Assembly: GCA_030068525.1 (NCBI GenBank)
Contig: JASJOS010000001.1
Location: forward strand, 186,001-250,000
Direction: 5' to 3'
From: Xanthocytophaga flava
GTDB lineage: Bacteria; Bacteroidota; Bacteroidia; Cytophagales; 172606-1
Length of the DNA: 64,000 nt
Below, piece by piece: positions 9,093 through 18,066 of this stretch. Every line of letters begins with the position of its first letter. Positions within the stretch are counted from its first letter, which is position 1. The translations under genes and the position numbers were made by a program. The notes beneath the pieces are model-generated. The model ran no database searches. It was not told the DNA's origin and worked only from the letters and a program-made list of their open reading frames with translations.

Positions 9093-9123
9093 GGCAGGCA
9101 TGTTACTCTGTAGCATGCCTGCC
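9093..9123. repeat. Hairpin repeat, copy A
   Basis: Inverted repeat GGCAGGCATGTTAC / GTAGCATGCCTGCC with a 3-nt TCT loop and one mismatch. It shares its arm sequence with copy B 200 bp downstream. No gene ends close upstream on either strand, so a simple terminator role is not obvious. Confidence 0.6.
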
Positions 9124-9308
9124 TTATTATTGAACTGTTACTGTAAAGTTCGCATCTGTTATATCTCTGTTAAGACTTATTTCCTGTGTTTCTCATTCCC
9201 CTGTCTTTGCTTAAATTTAAAACCTTATCTATCATCATATAAGCTGACGCAAACATACTGCCATGCAGTTTGTCTGCATTCCCTCACGATCACTTTGTAA
9301 TTTTAGCG

Positions 9309-9337
9309 GCAGGCATGTTACCTTGTAACATGCCTGC
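9309..9337 (+). repeat. Hairpin repeat, copy B (terminator-like)
   Basis: Perfect 13-bp stem GCAGGCATGTTAC / GTAACATGCCTGC with a CTT loop, followed by TTTTATTTT. The loop-proximal bases co-vary with copy A (GTAGC versus GTAAC), so the fold rather than the exact sequence is kept. It lies 78 bp upstream of the solitary LRR gene. Confidence 0.6.
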
Positions 9338-9414
9338 TTTTATTTTGGTAAAAGGGTAGCAACTTTGTGTAAACTTTTGAATTTTACAATGGTTGGAAAC
9401 AATAGCAAATGCAT

Positions 9415-10560
9415 ATGTCAGAAGCAAACAATGAAAGAACAAATGTGATACGGTTACTACAATCGGGACAACTGGAAAATATTGAACTAGGACTGACTCT
9501 AGCAGAATCGCTTCTAATTGATATTGAAGAATTTAAAAATGACATTGAGCTTCTATTTGAGTGGCTTGCGCCAGAAAGAAGGTTTATGCCTCCAAGAGAC
9601 TTCTCTTTCACAGAAAAACTTCACAAAGTTACTACCGCAACAGAAGTCTATCTGGACAAGTCTAACCTCACCTTTATTCCAGTGCAGATTAAGTATATGA
9701 CAAAGCTGGAAACACTAAAAATATTTAACAACCACATTACTGCCTTACCTATTGAAATTACCTTATTAAAAAACCTTATTGAACTGTATCTGGATAATAA
9801 CGAGTTAACCACCTTCCCTCCCGAAATCTGCAAGATGACTCAACTGATTGATATAAGTCTGAGCTATAACCAAATAGATTCACTTCCTATAGAAATTTCA
9901 AATCTAGCCAATTTAAGAAGATTACATTTAGAGAGTAACAAACTAACATCCTGGCCTTCACAAATCAATAATTTGATTCAATTGCAGGGATTAAATTTAG
10001 CAGCTAACCGATTGAGGCTTATTCCTCCTGAAATTGGAGAGTTGATCCAGTTGCAACACTTATCTCTTGATAATAACAGACTCAAATCCATTCCATTGGA
10101 AATTGGAAACTGTATGCAATTGGAATACTTGTCTTTATCTTCTAATCGTATTAGCGGCATACCATCCACGATTGGGAATCTTACAAACCTGGATAGTCTC
10201 AATCTCAGTCGAAATCCATTAAAATCTCTTCCAACTGAGATTGGGAATCTAAAAAATCTAAGTGCATTACAAATAGAGGAAACAAAACTACAACAACTCC
10301 CTGAAACAATTGGAAGCCTCTTAGAACTACAAGACCTAGGTATACAACTGGCCCAGTTAAAGACACTTCCTCCTGAAATAGGTAACCTTGTGAATCTTAA
10401 ACGATTGGATCTAAACTATAATGTTTTACAAGAATTGCCAGGCGAAATCAGTAGTCTGAAAAACCTGGAATTATTAAGTTTACTGGATAACCCTATCACA
10501 GATTCAGAGAAAGAAAAGATTAACTCATGGTTACCCGGTTGTGATATTAGATTTGACTAA
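9415..10560 (+). CDS. LRR protein, dispersed copy 5
   Basis: 381 residues starting at ATG 9415 (MSEANNERTNVIRLLQSGQL); an ATG two codons earlier is not conserved among paralogues. It has the same plan as the array at 181-4609: helical N-terminal module (ENIELGLTLAESLLIDIEEF), about eleven LRRs of 23 residues, and a cap ending KINSWLPGCDIRFD. It is separated from the array by about 4.8 kb that contains decayed genes, so it may be a transposed or stranded member of an array once longer. No export signal is visible. Confidence 0.85.
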   Translation: MSEANNERTNVIRLLQSGQLENIELGLTLAESLLIDIEEFKNDIELLFEWLAPERRFMPPRDFSFTEKLHKVTTATEVYLDKSNLTFIPVQIKYMTKLETLKIFNNHITALPIEITLLKNLIELYLDNNELTTFPPEICKMTQLIDISLSYNQIDSLPIEISNLANLRRLHLESNKLTSWPSQINNLIQLQGLNLAANRLRLIPPEIGELIQLQHLSLDNNRLKSIPLEIGNCMQLEYLSLSSNRISGIPSTIGNLTNLDSLNLSRNPLKSLPTEIGNLKNLSALQIEETKLQQLPETIGSLLELQDLGIQLAQLKTLPPEIGNLVNLKRLDLNYNVLQELPGEISSLKNLELLSLLDNPITDSEKEKINSWLPGCDIRFD

Positions 10561-10875
10561 CGGCATTGAACAGAGTATCATTCGTTTTATATTAATAAGA
10601 TACACAATGAACAATTTGTTAAAGTTTCTCTCCCAAAATGGAGTATTTATAAGTTCAATTTTATACTTTTAACTCAGATCTATCCCCAACCAGCAAATTA
10701 CAATTCATATTTATCATCCTTCTAGTATACTTTTTGGAGATAACATTTCATTCCATATTCACGTTAAAAAATACTCTTCACTGGTGCTTTCCTATTGGCT
10801 GCAATTAGTGATCTGATTTTTCGTCTTTTACCTTTTCCCAAGCACCTATATAAAAGTGTATATTCAATAGTTGAT
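10561..10875. other. Intergenic region, no gene seen
   Basis: 315 bp between the LRR gene and the lipoprotein gene. A TTG-initiated extension of the following gene covers its last 81 bp, but that frame lacks conserved features and I exclude it. No hairpin of terminator quality was found. Confidence 0.4.
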
Positions 10876-11784
10876 ATGGCAAACAAGCTTTATTTCTTTC
10901 TCATTTACATGGGGATGATCATGTATAGTTGTACAGACAATACATCAACAAAACATACTACCACTGCAGAACCTAAACCAGATTTCGCTACTATACAATT
11001 GCCACAAACCTGGAAGCAGGTCCCTGATACGGGAATGGTAGCAGATTCTGCCCTGGTTAGTCATTTCCATTTGCAACCTGATACAGCTGGCTCAGATCCG
11101 GAATGGAAAATCATCGGAAAGATAGCTAATCCAAAGTGGTATGGGTTATTATACACGTATCACGATATTGATGCTTCAGAGCTACGTCTGGCCACTTACT
11201 CACTTTCAGATAGCTTGTTAAGTGATATTGCTCTGATTCAGGACAAGGTAGTAGGTATCCTCACAATGGGTACTTTTTCCGCCATTATAGATCAGAAATA
11301 TGCCATTAGTATCAATGAACGAGTAAAAAGTATGGCATCTGAAACCGATTCTACTATTATTTCGGATGAACAAACCGAGAAAAAGTTTCAGGTTGTAGAC
11401 AATGGTCTGATAAAACTTATTACAAATACATCTGCGAATAACGTTACGGAAGCTGCCACGCATCCGGAAGAGGAACAAGAAGGGGCTTTTTATGAGGAAT
11501 ACCACTATGAGTCAACAGGTACTTCGGATGTATTTATTTACACAGTTATGGGGCAGGAAAAAGAGAAACACTACTATTTTGAGAATAAAGAAGGAGCACA
11601 ACGCAATCTTGATTTTATTGGAGCAACAAAAAACAAACCTGACAATTATGAATTCAAATTAGACGGAAAGAAAGTGTCTGCCCAATTTGAAGAATATACT
11701 CAGGATGGAGAGCTTTCTATTCCTCAACGCATTGTGTTTGCTTATGCGTCAGGTGAAAAGCAAATATTTACACTGACCCAATAG
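10876..11784 (+). CDS. Predicted lipoprotein, 302 aa
   Basis: I start it at ATG 10876 because this gives a proper lipoprotein leader: MANKLYFFLIYMGMIMYSC with Cys19 as the lipid-attachment residue. The mature protein begins with a Thr-rich linker and continues as a soluble domain (PQTWKQVPDTGMVADSALVS, later FYEEYHYESTGTSDVFIYTV). I do not recognise the family. The stop codon lies inside a hairpin (11773-11797) shared with the convergent ABC transporter gene. Likely anchored in the outer or inner membrane; function unknown. Confidence 0.7.
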   Translation: MANKLYFFLIYMGMIMYSCTDNTSTKHTTTAEPKPDFATIQLPQTWKQVPDTGMVADSALVSHFHLQPDTAGSDPEWKIIGKIANPKWYGLLYTYHDIDASELRLATYSLSDSLLSDIALIQDKVVGILTMGTFSAIIDQKYAISINERVKSMASETDSTIISDEQTEKKFQVVDNGLIKLITNTSANNVTEAATHPEEEQEGAFYEEYHYESTGTSDVFIYTVMGQEKEKHYYFENKEGAQRNLDFIGATKNKPDNYEFKLDGKKVSAQFEEYTQDGELSIPQRIVFAYASGEKQIFTLTQ

Positions 11785-11797
11785 ATTATTGGGTCAG
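11773..11797. terminator. Hairpin between convergent genes
   Basis: Stem CTGACCCAATA / TATTGGGTCAG with a 3-nt loop, overlapping the stop codon of the lipoprotein gene. It lacks a long T-tract on either side, so termination strength is uncertain. Confidence 0.45.
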
Positions 11798-11809
11798 TCA
11801 ATCAATAAT

Positions 11810-13612
11810 CTATATTTTACTCTCCCGTTCTGCATGATGTGTTTTTTCATGCTGTACTATACTTTTGTATTGCATCCGGTAAAGCTGAGCATAGTAGCCA
11901 TCCAGCAACAACAATTCTTCATGCGTCCCCTGCTCTTTTATTTCACCTCTATCTAATACAATAATCTTATCGGCATTCTGAATGGTACTCAATCTGTGTG
12001 CTATTACAATAGAGGTACGACCCTGCATCAGTGTCTGAATGGCATCTCCTATCATCTCCTCAGTCTCACTATCTACAGAAGAGGTTGCTTCATCCAAAAC
12101 AATAATTTTAGGATCATATACCAATGCTCTTACAAACGAGATTAACTGACGCTGTCCTACAGAAAGAGTAGCACCTCGTTCCATTACATTATATTGATAT
12201 CCTCCAGGTAGTTTCTCAATAAAAGAATGAGCACCCACCAGTTTTGCAGCATTCATAACCTGCTCCAACGAAATAGCAGGGTTTCCCAAAGTGATATTAT
12301 TCAGAATGGAATCTGAAAATAAAAATACATCCTGAAGCACTACACTAATCTGACTGCGTAATGCATTTAATTCATATTCTTTAAGATCTATTCCATCTAC
12401 CAGTATTCTGCCACTATTGATATCATAAAATCGGCTCAAAAGGTTAATTACTGATGATTTTCCAGCCCCAGTAGCACCTACCAATGCAACCGTTTGTCCT
12501 TTCTTTACCTCAAATGAAATACCTTTCAGCACATAATTCTCCTCATTGTAGGCAAACCAGACATTATCAAATGCTACATTTCCCTGAATGGAATCTGGAG
12601 TAATCTTACCCTGGTTAGGAATGTATTCTTCGCTATCCAATAATTTCACAATACGCTCTGTACTCACAATACCCATTTGTAATGTATTGAATCGATCTGC
12701 GATCATACGTAAAGGACGAAAAAACATTGAGATATACATGATGAAAGCAATCAATGTACCTAATGTTATATGTTCAGCCAGAACACCTTTCGCCCCATAC
12801 CATACCAATAATCCGGTACAGCCAGCAGCAATTACCTCTGCAACAGGAAAATAAACAGAATAATACAATACGGATTTAAGGTTAGCCCGGCGATGCTCTC
12901 TGTTTATTTCTTCAAACTTCTTATATTCAGTTGCTTCGCTATTAAAGATCTGCACAATACTCATCCCTGTAATATGTTCCTGAACAAAAGAATTCAGATT
13001 GGCTACAGCTGTACGCACTTCATTAAATGACTCTTTGATTTTTTCCTTGAACACATAGGTCCCCAGAAACATAAAAGGCAATATGGATAGACTCACCAAC
13101 GTCAGGCGCCATTCGGTATAGAACATAATAGCCAGAATACCCACTATCTGTAATAAGTCGCCAGCAATGGCAGCAATACCTTCACTAAACACATCTGCCA
13201 ATGTTTCAATATCAGATATAGTACGGGTCACCAATCTGCCGATAGGTGTGTTATCGTAGAATTTAAGTCGTAGATCCAATAGATGCCGATACAACTTAAT
13301 ACGTATATCCCGGATAATGTTTTGCCCCAACCAACCTGAAAGATAGGTGTTACAATATTGGATAATGGCCTGGCTAAATAATAGAGCAACCATAATCAAT
13401 ACCATTTTAGTGAGTCCCTGATAATCCATTCGTAGTATATAATGATCTATTGTATACTGGATTAAAAGGGGCATAACAGGGCCAATAACAGCCAATAACA
13501 TGATTAAAATAACAAGTATGATAAAGTATCCCATATATGGCTTCATAAAACCATATAAACGACGCAGAATCACCATGTCAAAAATTTTACCGCTTTTCTC
13601 TTCTAGCTGCAT
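11810..13612 (-). CDS. ABC transporter half-exporter (MsbA-like, TMD-NBD fusion)
   Basis: 600 residues. Six predicted transmembrane helices lie within about residues 25-310, followed by a nucleotide-binding domain. It has Walker A GATGAGKS (379-386), Q-loop Q427, signature LSVGQRQ (483-489, with V in place of the usual first G of LSGGQ), Walker B IIVLDEATS (503-511) and H-loop His539. Such proteins homodimerise or heterodimerise in the inner membrane and export lipids, drugs or peptides using ATP. The substrate cannot be told from sequence. It lies 54 bp downstream of truA on the same strand and may be co-transcribed with it. Confidence 0.93.
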   Translation of the reverse strand: MQLEEKSGKIFDMVILRRLYGFMKPYMGYFIILVILIMLLAVIGPVMPLLIQYTIDHYILRMDYQGLTKMVLIMVALLFSQAIIQYCNTYLSGWLGQNIIRDIRIKLYRHLLDLRLKFYDNTPIGRLVTRTISDIETLADVFSEGIAAIAGDLLQIVGILAIMFYTEWRLTLVSLSILPFMFLGTYVFKEKIKESFNEVRTAVANLNSFVQEHITGMSIVQIFNSEATEYKKFEEINREHRRANLKSVLYYSVYFPVAEVIAAGCTGLLVWYGAKGVLAEHITLGTLIAFIMYISMFFRPLRMIADRFNTLQMGIVSTERIVKLLDSEEYIPNQGKITPDSIQGNVAFDNVWFAYNEENYVLKGISFEVKKGQTVALVGATGAGKSSVINLLSRFYDINSGRILVDGIDLKEYELNALRSQISVVLQDVFLFSDSILNNITLGNPAISLEQVMNAAKLVGAHSFIEKLPGGYQYNVMERGATLSVGQRQLISFVRALVYDPKIIVLDEATSSVDSETEEMIGDAIQTLMQGRTSIVIAHRLSTIQNADKIIVLDRGEIKEQGTHEELLLLDGYYAQLYRMQYKSIVQHEKTHHAERESKI

Positions 13613-13666
13613 TAGTAAAAAATATTAGTATTGATCAAACACATATGTTTACTCTAACCGATTAAT

Positions 13667-14422
13667 CTATATTCTGTTTTTTTTCAATTCAAAAGGATAC
13701 TCTACTCTTGTCAGGAAAAGACCTTCTGGAGGAACCGCCCGTCCGGCCTTTTGACGATCCTGTCCTTGTATAACTTTTTCAAAATCATCTATGTTCATCT
13801 TTCCTTCACCCACTTCCAGCAATGTTCCAACAATAGCCCGAACCATACCTCTTAAAAAACGATTAGCAGATATATGAAATACCAGGCAATCATTTTCGTA
13901 TATCCAGAATGCCTTTGTAATAGTACAGCGAAAGTTATTTACATCTGTCTTGACTTTACTGAAACATTCAAAATCTGTATAGTGCAGTAAAAGCTGTGCC
14001 GCTTCATTCATTTGGGCTATATCAGGAGTACCTCTGTAGCGGTAACACATTTTTGGTAGAAAAGGGTTCTTTTGGTGAGAAATCCTATATTCATAACTTC
14101 TACTAAAAGCATCAAAACGTGCATGGGCAGTTGGTTCAACCTGATAAATATCTATAACAGAGATATCAGCTGGTAGCAATGCATTCAAAGAATGAACAAT
14201 AGAGCCTTTCAGAAGATCTGCTTTAGAGTCTATATGTACAAGTTGCTGTGTTGCATGCACACCTGCATCAGTTCGACCGCTTCCCAAGGTTTCTACAGGT
14301 TCCTTCAACAAAATACTTAAAGCTTTGTTTAACTCAGCCTGTACTGTATTGGCATTTGCCTGTACCTGCCAGCCATGGTAATTTGTCCCATTATAAGCTA
14401 CTTCCAGAAAATATCTTTTCAC
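13667..14422 (-). CDS. truA: tRNA pseudouridine(38-40) synthase TruA
   Basis: 251 residues, the normal TruA length. The enzyme isomerises uridine to pseudouridine at positions 38-40 of the tRNA anticodon stem. The catalytic Asp is D52 in GSGRTDAGVHA. Other family marks are the start MKRYFLEVAYNGTNYHGWQV and RFLRGMVRAIVG near residue 195. It is the first gene of a minus-strand pair with the ABC exporter 54 bp downstream. A plausible Bacteroidota promoter lies at 14456-14487. Confidence 0.96.
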   Translation of the reverse strand: MKRYFLEVAYNGTNYHGWQVQANANTVQAELNKALSILLKEPVETLGSGRTDAGVHATQQLVHIDSKADLLKGSIVHSLNALLPADISVIDIYQVEPTAHARFDAFSRSYEYRISHQKNPFLPKMCYRYRGTPDIAQMNEAAQLLLHYTDFECFSKVKTDVNNFRCTITKAFWIYENDCLVFHISANRFLRGMVRAIVGTLLEVGEGKMNIDDFEKVIQGQDRQKAGRAVPPEGLFLTRVEYPFELKKNRI

Positions 14423-14455
14423 TCCTACTCTTAAAGTTTCAGTTTAAACAAACAA

Positions 14456-14487
14456 CAAAATTACGCACCAAAAGCCTAATTGCGAAA
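14456..14487 (-). promoter_or_regulatory. Putative Bacteroidota-type promoter for truA
   Basis: On the minus strand TTTC (14487-14484), a 20-nt spacer and TAATTTTG (14463-14456) fit the TTTG-N19/20-TAnnTTTG pattern with one mismatch. The predicted transcription start would lie about 25 nt upstream of the truA start codon. Confidence 0.4.
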
Positions 14488-14986
14488 TCCACAAATTTGA
14501 AAGTAGAAATTTACTTATATACCTAAAAAATGTAAAACACAGGCTTTTTACTCATTTGTATATTTACTACATATATAATATATGATTTATGGGCGATCAA
14601 ATGCATGTTTTGTCCGAAACTGAACAAAGTGGTCTCAAAATCGGACGTAATTAAAAAAAGCCACAAAATTCCCAACAGACAATACATTGAAAATCAACTA
14701 TATAAACCTTAAATTATTTTATGGCACGAATATAGAAACCTTTTTCATCAGAAGAAATTCAGAAAAACTTTCCAGGAAAAGACAAGTTAATTTATAAGCC
14801 ACTCAACCTATATTTAGAGCCGTTTATATAAAAGACTTTCACATTCCTGTAAATCAAAAAAAATGATGCAACTTTTGTCTCGCTCATGCATCTTATAGTC
14901 ATTAATACTTATTTTGCGAGCAATACATCACTTATTAGACAATAATAAGTGTGCACTACAACTATAACATTTATCTACAACTAACA
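14488..14986. other. Intergenic region between divergent genes, no gene seen
   Basis: About 500 bp between truA and the small secreted protein. It is AT-rich with no convincing frame. It should contain the plus-strand promoter for the gene at 14987, but I could not identify a clear element. Confidence 0.4.
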
Positions 14987-15400
14987 ATGAAAACTATGAA
15001 AACCTTTCTAAAAAGAGGAAAAGGTATCCTCGTTGGCTTAACGCTGACAACTGTAATTACAGTAAGTGGTTACGCTCAAACTATGGCGAGTGGAAATAAA
15101 TCAGAAATACTTGCTGCACCCAAAGCACTTGAAGCTGTAGTGTATCAAATTCCAGAGACAACCAAATTCAAAGTACATTTCCTTAACAATTCTGGCAGAA
15201 AGGTCACTGTACAGCTACGTGATGCTCAAAATCAGTTGGTATATTCAGAAGTGGTTTCCGGAAAGAATTATATACGCAAGTTTGATCTGGATAACCTGAG
15301 TGACGGGGCTTACCGTTTTGAAATATCAAATGGCAATCAGTATATCGTAAAAGAGGTTGCTTTACAGACAGTTAGTGCACGTAGTGTACAGGTAGAATAA
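14987..15400 (+). CDS. Small secreted protein with C-terminal beta-sandwich-like domain
   Basis: 137 residues. I choose ATG 14987 (MKTMKTFLKRGKGILVGLTL), which gives a signal peptide with probable cleavage after GYAQ; an upstream GTG adds an unconserved leader. The mature part (TKFKVHFLNNSGRKVTVQLR, then LSDGAYRFEISNG) resembles the small periplasmic DUF3244-like or secretion-tail-like beta domains of Bacteroidota. It probably folds as an Ig-like sandwich in the periplasm or at the surface. It is monocistronic and has its own terminator. Confidence 0.7.
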   Translation: MKTMKTFLKRGKGILVGLTLTTVITVSGYAQTMASGNKSEILAAPKALEAVVYQIPETTKFKVHFLNNSGRKVTVQLRDAQNQLVYSEVVSGKNYIRKFDLDNLSDGAYRFEISNGNQYIVKEVALQTVSARSVQVE

Positions 15401-15407
15401 TTTCCAC

Positions 15408-15442
15408 AAAACTCTTCCAATAATTAATTGGAAGAGTTTTTT
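15408..15442 (+). terminator. Rho-independent terminator
   Basis: Stem AAAACTCTTCCAAT / ATTGGAAGAGTTTT followed by TT, 8 bp after the stop of the small secreted protein gene. Confidence 0.8.
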
Positions 15443-15603
15443 ACTATATATAGATACTAATTTAAACACATTGACAGTTATTCTTTATATAAGCAATCAA
15501 CTGTATAAATAAAAATACGGGGAAGACTTTAGATCCTAACAAACTGAAAGCCAAAACCTAAAAGCAAATTATCCCAAAAACTTTTTTAATTCCAACTTTG
15601 CTT

Positions 15604-16083
15604 ATGGAAAACTTAACTAAACTAGATAAGATTGACTACAGACTACTTAATCTATTACAAAACAACGCAAAAGTTACGAATGCCTATTTGTCTCAACAAA
15701 TTGGATTATCACAGGCTGCTATCTTTGAAAGGGTAAAACGGTTAGAAAACGATGGCTATATTAAAAATTATTATGCACAAATTGATGGACCGAAAGCGGG
15801 TTTAGGAGCCACTTTTTTTGTGCAGATCTCTCTAACGAATAATAGTCGTAAGTCTATGGATTCGTTCTTACAGAAAATTGATGAATTGGATGAAGTAATA
15901 GAATGTCATAATATTACAGGATCTTCTAACTTCTTATTAAAGATTGTAACGAAAGACTTACATTCATTCCAGGATCTGGTAATGGGAGAAATGAGCAAGC
16001 TGGAAGAAATTGGCAGTCTAGAATCTATGATTGTTCTTTCTGTAATGAAAGACAGCAAAACCGTACCTATTCCTCTTAATTGA
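15604..16083 (+). CDS. Lrp/AsnC family transcriptional regulator
   Basis: 159 residues, the standard length. The N-terminal winged helix-turn-helix is clear (LDKIDYRLLNLLQNNAKVTN followed by LSQQIGLSQAAIFERVKRLE). The C-terminal RAM/AsnC_trans_reg ligand domain covers about residues 65-155. I start it at ATG 15604 rather than a TTG two codons upstream. These regulators bind DNA as dimers to octamers and sense amino acids or related metabolites. Neither the ligand nor the targets can be inferred. It is transcribed alone and ends in a strong convergent terminator. Confidence 0.92.
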   Translation: MENLTKLDKIDYRLLNLLQNNAKVTNAYLSQQIGLSQAAIFERVKRLENDGYIKNYYAQIDGPKAGLGATFFVQISLTNNSRKSMDSFLQKIDELDEVIECHNITGSSNFLLKIVTKDLHSFQDLVMGEMSKLEEIGSLESMIVLSVMKDSKTVPIPLN

Positions 16084-16098
16084 TTTTACAATCATGAT

Positions 16099-16140
16099 AA
16101 AAGGGCAATATTTTATACTTATATAAAATATTGCCCTTTT
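16099..16140. terminator. Strong bidirectional terminator
   Basis: Perfect 19-bp stem AAAAGGGCAATATTTTATA / TATAAAATATTGCCCTTTT with a 4-nt loop between the convergent Lrp-type gene and the small membrane protein gene. It has A-tract and T-tract ends suited to both directions. Confidence 0.85.
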
Positions 16141-16144
16141 ACAT

Positions 16145-16387
16145 TTATTTATCTGCATCTATGGATTTAGGAGCATTTCCATCTGCATAAAAATATCCCT
16201 CATCAAACGTTTTCCCTGAATATGCTTCTCCTCTCAGGATACTTATAACCATCCATATCACTAAAAGAGGAGATATAAGATAGGCAGTCCCTATTACCCA
16301 TGAAGGAATGCCTATATATGGACTTGCTGTATATAAAATAAGATATACAGTAACACATAATATCAAAAATTTATAGTTCTGACGCAT
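16145..16387 (-). CDS. Small membrane protein, 80 aa
   Basis: Two predicted transmembrane helices (about residues 7-24 and 28-49) are followed by a polar tail (GKTFDEGYFYADGNAPKSID). I do not recognise the family; similar small two-helix proteins are common in Bacteroidota genomes. It ends at a strong shared terminator and is 85 bp downstream of the thioredoxin-like gene on the same strand, so the two could be co-transcribed. Confidence 0.6.
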   Translation of the reverse strand: MRQNYKFLILCVTVYLILYTASPYIGIPSWVIGTAYLISPLLVIWMVISILRGEAYSGKTFDEGYFYADGNAPKSIDADK

Positions 16388-16472
16388 GGTCTTTTGATTA
16401 TTTACTTAAGTTATTTACTTACACTTAACCAACTTCTCTATCTGCTCTTGTTGTAAATACTATTTAAAATAT

Positions 16473-17084
16473 CTATGCCTGCCAGAGGTTGAGTAAATTT
16501 ATAAATTCTTGTTGGATTAACTGTGTCTTGTCATTAGCGTACCAGGCATGTACTTTCTCATACATTTGCTCCTGAGTCATAGTGTCTGGGTTATATTTAA
16601 AATCCATAACAAACTTTTGGACTTCTACCGGACGCGGTCCCCAAGTACCTAGCTCTTCCAGCGTATCTTTTTTCAAAGCAATAAGTTTAGGAATTGAACG
16701 ACTTGTCCCGGTCAGATAAGCATCCATAATAAGGGGGTTTTGATCCCGAAGTACAATTCGTAAGGAGATATTGGGGTTTATGGAAGCCATCTTTGCAATA
16801 GCAGGAATATTTTGCGCAGCATCCCCACACCATGCTTCAGTTAAAACAACCCAGATCATAGGTATTGTATAATTTTGCAACTTAGCTACAAGTTCAGGCT
16901 TTAAAACAATTGTCTTATCCCACTTACGCATCCGTTGTCGGTTTAATTCTGTATATTTTACCAATCCTTCTGATTGATTGGAACCAGTTGTTTTATGCTC
17001 CGATAACAATGTATCAATGAGATCTTTGTATTGTTCATACGACATGGCATGATCAATATCCTGTTGAAAAATCACCTGTTGCAT
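16473..17084 (-). CDS. Thioredoxin-like protein (Thioredoxin_9 type)
   Basis: 203 residues. The thioredoxin-like centre is WVVLTEAWCGDAAQNIPAIA followed by beta strand LRIVLRDQN and a cis-Pro region SIPKLIAL. The usual CxxC is WCGDA, so only the first cysteine remains and a classical disulfide reductase cycle is unlikely. The family is known from Bacteroidota and Firmicutes and its function is undefined. No signal peptide is present, so it is cytoplasmic. The start could instead be Met14 (MSYEQYKDLIDTLLSEHKTT), which matches where relatives usually begin. Confidence 0.8.
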   Translation of the reverse strand: MQQVIFQQDIDHAMSYEQYKDLIDTLLSEHKTTGSNQSEGLVKYTELNRQRMRKWDKTIVLKPELVAKLQNYTIPMIWVVLTEAWCGDAAQNIPAIAKMASINPNISLRIVLRDQNPLIMDAYLTGTSRSIPKLIALKKDTLEELGTWGPRPVEVQKFVMDFKYNPDTMTQEQMYEKVHAWYANDKTQLIQQEFINLLNLWQA

Positions 17085-17258
17085 ATTTCTTGTTATAACT
17101 ATATTGTCCCAATCAAACTTTTATTCTACTCACAAAAGTTCCATAATCCTGTAAAGCAACATCAACAATGCTTCTTAAGAAAGAAGACCACTCAAACAGC
17201 ATTATGCTACAGAAATCTGGAATAGTAATACATGAAGGGTGGAAAAAGGGGAACGTTT

Positions 17259-17290
17259 TTTGTCTGCCATAAATTCTTCCTCTATTTTTG
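17259..17290 (+). promoter_or_regulatory. Bacteroidota-type promoter upstream of sigma factor gene
   Basis: TTTG at 17259-17262, a 20-nt spacer and TATTTTTG at 17283-17290 match the Bacteroidota housekeeping consensus TTTG-N19/20-TAnnTTTG. The predicted start is about 40 nt upstream of the ATG at 17338. Confidence 0.6.
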
Positions 17291-17337
17291 TAAAATCGGG
17301 GTTACCAAATCCCCTCTATGCCATTAACCATTGAACT

Positions 17338-17919
17338 ATGTCAGACGAAAATATAATTGCACGCATCCGGCAAGGTGATGAATCAAAATTGATGGCTATT
17401 TATCGAGCATACCGAAACGATTTCATTTTTTGGGCAATGCGTCATTTCTCCTGTAATGAAGAAATTGCCAAAGATGTTTTTCAGGTTGCGATAACTATCT
17501 TTTATGAGAACATCATGTCGGGCAAACTTTCCAAGCTGAGCAGCTCTGTTAAAACCTATCTTTTCGCTATTGGAAAAAACAAATTGCATGAGAATCAGGT
17601 AGCCAGAGAACGGGACTTGAAAATTCAGCAGTTTGAACAGGATAAAATAAAAGATGGTTTTCAGTTAGAGAATCTAGAAGGCGAGACGTCAGAAGAGAAA
17701 GAAGGAATGTACAAAATGCTGGAAAAAGCTTTAATAGAATTGGGGGAGCCTTGTCGTACTGTATTGGAGATGTATTATTATCAGGATTTAAGTATTGAGG
17801 AACTTGCTACTAAAATGGATTACAAAAGTACAGATTCTGCCAAGACACAAAAGTACAAGTGTTTAACCCGATTAAAGAAAATATTTCAGGAGTCTGTTCT
17901 TGGCATTAAAAATATATAG
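17338..17919 (+). CDS. RNA polymerase sigma-70 family (ECF-like) sigma factor
   Basis: 193 residues with region 2 at about 20-85 (FIFWAMRHFSCNEEIAKDVF, then LSSSVKTYLFAIGKNKL) and region 4 at about 130-185 (CRTVLEMYYYQDLSIEELAT). It recruits RNA polymerase to a private set of promoters. The next gene, 147 bp downstream on the same strand, is a single-pass membrane protein with a sigma-partner-like N-terminus and TPRs, so the pair probably forms a signalling unit. A consensus-like promoter lies at 17259-17290. Confidence 0.9.
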   Translation: MSDENIIARIRQGDESKLMAIYRAYRNDFIFWAMRHFSCNEEIAKDVFQVAITIFYENIMSGKLSKLSSSVKTYLFAIGKNKLHENQVARERDLKIQQFEQDKIKDGFQLENLEGETSEEKEGMYKMLEKALIELGEPCRTVLEMYYYQDLSIEELATKMDYKSTDSAKTQKYKCLTRLKKIFQESVLGIKNI

Positions 17920-18066
17920 GATCTCAGAATGCATACAAGTATACTCTTTACCTGTTATATAGATTTAGAATACACCTCTTAAAGAAGTTATTTAAAAATA
18001 AACTATTTTCTCAGCTATCCGAGTAGTCCAAACATTTTGGAATAAAAATTGCAAACACTATACATT

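Noticed and set aside
9064-9300. 78-codon open frame crossing hairpin copy A
   Set aside because: The translation is Leu/Cys/Tyr-rich without domain features and starts inside the region that forms the hairpin; chance frame.
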